A DNA stretch of 64,000 nucleotides from Oligoflexales bacterium (GTDB lineage: Bacteria; Bdellovibrionota_B; Oligoflexia; Oligoflexales; RGVZ01): contig CANLUT010000004.1 in assembly GCA_947494335.1 (NCBI GenBank), positions 186,001-250,000 on the forward strand. Direction: 5' to 3'. The notes beneath the pieces were generated by a model. It saw nothing but the letters and a program-made list of their open reading frames with translations, ran no database searches and had not been told where the DNA came from. A program made the translations under genes and the position numbers. Shown here piece by piece: positions 61,974-64,000 of this stretch. Each line of letters opens with the position of its first letter. Position 1 is the first letter of the stretch.

Positions 61974-63998
61974 ATGGGTATCTTTAACGTCGTATTTGCG
62001 TTGGTGAGTGCTGGAGTCTTTGGTTACTTCGGTTACAACTTAAGCCGCACATGGGCCAAGGTCCAACTAGGAAAAGGTGCTGACGACGTCAGAACAGATA
62101 ATTTAGCCGAACGCGTGAAAGAAACGGTTCTCTTTGGCTTCCTTCAGCAAAAGATGTTCAAGGACCTTTCTGCTGGCATCATGCATGCGCTCATCTTCTG
62201 GGGATTTGTCACGGTAACCATCGGCACTGGTGAGACCATCTTGTCAGGAATCATTCCTGGTTTTTCCTACAAGTGGATTCTAGGTGACGGACCTCTATTT
62301 AACGTTTACCTGTTGTCGCAAGACTCCGGTAATACCGCCGTTGCTCTAGCGATTTCGTATGCCATCTTGCGACGTATGTTTTTCCCACCCAAGCGATTTG
62401 AGGGACTGGCAAAGTCCAGCCGGGTCGATGCTTACATTGTGCTAAGCTTTATTTTGGCACTTGTCGTAACCACCATGCTTTACATGGGCGCAAAAGCGGG
62501 ACTCTCAGATGAGCAAGCCATTTCCAGTTCTTTTGTCCCCCTCTCATGGTCTTTGGCAAGTTCTGTCGCATCTATTTTTGGCGTTGCATCATCGGAGGGG
62601 TACGCCGGTTTTTACAAGTCTTGGTGGTTTGTGCACTGCCTGGTTCTGTTTAGTTTCACCACGTTCCTTCCTTTCTCAAAACACCAGCACCTCATCTGGG
62701 TGTGGCCAAATATTTTCTTTAGAAGCCACAAAGGCCGCGGACGTCTGCGCCCCATGGAATTCAAGGATGACGCCGAAACTTTCGGCGCAGGAAAAATGGA
62801 GGACTTCTCCTGGAAGCAACTACTTGACGGCATGACCTGCGTTGAGTGTGGTCGCTGCACCGAACAATGTCCCGCCAACTACACAGGAAAGCCACTTGAC
62901 CCAAGAAAGATCATCCACCACCTGAAAGAGACTTTGCAGGATAGCGTTGCCAATCCAGATCCCAGCAAACGCAAACCACTCATTGGCGATGACTCAGCCC
63001 CTGGTATCGTGCACCGAGATGAACTCTGGAGCTGCACCACGTGTGGAGCTTGTATGGAAGCCTGCCCACTTTACATCGAACACATACCAGCTATCGTCGA
63101 TATGAGACGCTACATGACGCTGACTGAAGGAAACTTCCCTGCGGAACTTGGCAACACCTTCAAAAATCTTGAGAATAACTTTTCGCCTTGGGCCATGCCC
63201 CATAGCGATCGCGCTAAATGGGCTGACGGACTCGGCGTTACAACCATGGCGCAGAAAAGTGATGTTGACTACCTCTTCTGGGTCGGTTGCGCTGGTAGTT
63301 ACGATGATCGTTATAAAAAGGTCAGCAAATCAATCGCCAAGATCATGCAATCAGCCAACATCAGCTTCTCGATTCTCGGGACAGAAGAGAAGTGCAACGG
63401 TGATACAGCTCGCCGCTTAGGTAACGAATATCTAGCGAACATGGCGATTCAAGAAAATGTTGAAACCTTGAAAAAGTACAACGTAAAAAAGGTCGTCACA
63501 GGCTGCCCACATTGCTTTAACACCATCAAAAACGAGTACCCGGACTTTGGCTTTAACGCTGAGGTGATTCATCACAGCCAGCTGATCACAGACTTGGTTA
63601 ACGATGGAAAAATTAAAGCGTCAAGCGTTCCTCATGAAGCTAAATCTGTGACCTATCACGACAGCTGCTACCTCGGACGTCACAACGAAGTGTATGAGGA
63701 ACCGCGTAACGCCATAGCGAGCGTGACAAACGCACCGGTCGTTGAGATGGAGCGCAACAAAGAAAAGGGCTTTTGCTGTGGAGCCGGCGGAGGTCGGATG
63801 TGGCTTGAAGAGCACATTGGAAAGCGCGTCAACGTTGAACGCGCTCAAGAGGCAATTAAAACAGGCGCCAGCACTGTCGCTACAGCATGTCCTTTCTGTA
63901 TGACCATGATGACAGACGGCATCAAAGGCGAAGGCAAAGGCGAACAAGTCGTCGTAAAAGATATTGCAGAAATTGTGGCTGAACGCTTACCCACATAA
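61974..63998 (+). CDS. EMO-like membrane (Fe-S)/cytochrome b oxidoreductase
   Basis: 674 aa from the ATG at 61974, with GGAGG 7 bases upstream. A NarI-like N-terminal part of several membrane helices, rich in His and Arg ([20 protein letters not shown]), precedes two 4Fe-4S motifs ([13 protein letters not shown] and [13 protein letters not shown]) and two CCG domains ([34 protein letters not shown]). This is the layout of EtfAB:menaquinone oxidoreductase (EMO) and HdrD-like proteins that carry electrons from acyl-CoA dehydrogenases to quinone. The TAA at 63996-63998 ends the window. Confidence 0.85.
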   Translation: MGIFNVVFALVSAGVFGYFGYNLSRTWAKVQLGKGADDVRTDNLAERVKETVLFGFLQQKMFKDLSAGIMHALIFWGFVTVTIGTGETILSGIIPGFSYKWILGDGPLFNVYLLSQDSGNTAVALAISYAILRRMFFPPKRFEGLAKSSRVDAYIVLSFILALVVTTMLYMGAKAGLSDEQAISSSFVPLSWSLASSVASIFGVASSEGYAGFYKSWWFVHCLVLFSFTTFLPFSKHQHLIWVWPNIFFRSHKGRGRLRPMEFKDDAETFGAGKMEDFSWKQLLDGMTCVECGRCTEQCPANYTGKPLDPRKIIHHLKETLQDSVANPDPSKRKPLIGDDSAPGIVHRDELWSCTTCGACMEACPLYIEHIPAIVDMRRYMTLTEGNFPAELGNTFKNLENNFSPWAMPHSDRAKWADGLGVTTMAQKSDVDYLFWVGCAGSYDDRYKKVSKSIAKIMQSANISFSILGTEEKCNGDTARRLGNEYLANMAIQENVETLKKYNVKKVVTGCPHCFNTIKNEYPDFGFNAEVIHHSQLITDLVNDGKIKASSVPHEAKSVTYHDSCYLGRHNEVYEEPRNAIASVTNAPVVEMERNKEKGFCCGAGGGRMWLEEHIGKRVNVERAQEAIKTGASTVATACPFCMTMMTDGIKGEGKGEQVVVKDIAEIVAERLPT

Positions 63999-64000
63999 TC

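Overview
The window reads as a chromosomal segment of a free-living or predatory, flagellated Gram-negative bacterium. P- and L-ring flagellar genes, a TonB-dependent receptor, outer-membrane barrel candidates and many lipoprotein signal peptides show a diderm envelope. The flagellar gene order with csrA and fliW at its end, a CarD-type regulator, an EMO-like (Fe-S)/cytochrome b protein and the many exported proteases and lipoproteins fit Bdellovibrionota/Oligoflexia (old Deltaproteobacteria) best. That placement is inference from gene content, not from a marker-gene search. No phage, IS transposase, CRISPR array or rRNA was seen; there is one tRNA.

Layout. 1-3.2 kb: end of a secreted zinc protease, rimO and a class IV aminotransferase. 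3.2-13.2 kb: a minus-strand flagellar operon flgF-flgG-flgA-flgH-flgI-flgJ-flgM-flgN-flgK-flgL-csrA, with fliW following, starting from a well-formed sigma-54 promoter. 13.3-16.2 kb: a lipoprotein, flagellin, a RibD-C-like reductase and CarD. 16.5-19.5 kb: rpsO, pnp, dut (plus strand). 19.5-21.7 kb: a folE-BLUF photoreceptor pair and a ribosomal group rpsR-rpmB-small basic protein. 22-27.5 kb: priA, an AmpG-like permease, a lipoprotein and a small membrane protein. 27.6 kb: tRNA-Ser(GGA). 28-37 kb: an accessory-looking envelope region (beta-barrel, papain-fold-like lipoprotein, COQ7-like diiron protein, DUF4105/Lnb-like protein, SDR, beta-propeller lipoprotein, trypsin-like protease, choice-of-anchor-A-like lipoprotein, M48 protease). 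37-43 kb: 2-oxoglutarate dehydrogenase in the order sucB-lpdA-sucA. 43-47.3 kb: a second protease, hydrolases, Nudix, bactofilin. 47.3-52.2 kb: rplM-rpsI, and two glycosyltransferases overlapping asnS. 52.3-55.4 kb: a pilin with no normal start codon, a barrel protein, and a GDPD-lysophospholipase pair. 55.4-61.8 kb: TonB receptor-ribD-dCMP deaminase-CDF transporter in one overlapping unit, and hisS. 62-64 kb: EMO-like electron-transfer protein.

How the parts work together. The flagellar block encodes the rod, rings, hook-junction proteins, the FliA anti-sigma factor FlgM and the CsrA/FliW switch that in other bacteria ties flagellin translation to secretion. A sigma-54 promoter at the head and a possible sigma-28 site further upstream fit a staged flagellar cascade. 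The envelope region combines exported proteases, lipoproteins and a candidate lipoprotein N-acyltransferase.

Most worth checking: the pilin whose ribosome binding site leads to an ATC codon; the folE-BLUF operon; PriA lacking one of its two zinc sites; FlgH with a long coiled-coil, lysine-rich tail; the translationally coupled glycosyltransferase-asnS and TonB-ribD-deaminase-CDF units; and a candidate CsrA-binding hairpin in the csrA leader. I did not find a clearly new multi-gene defence or mobile system.
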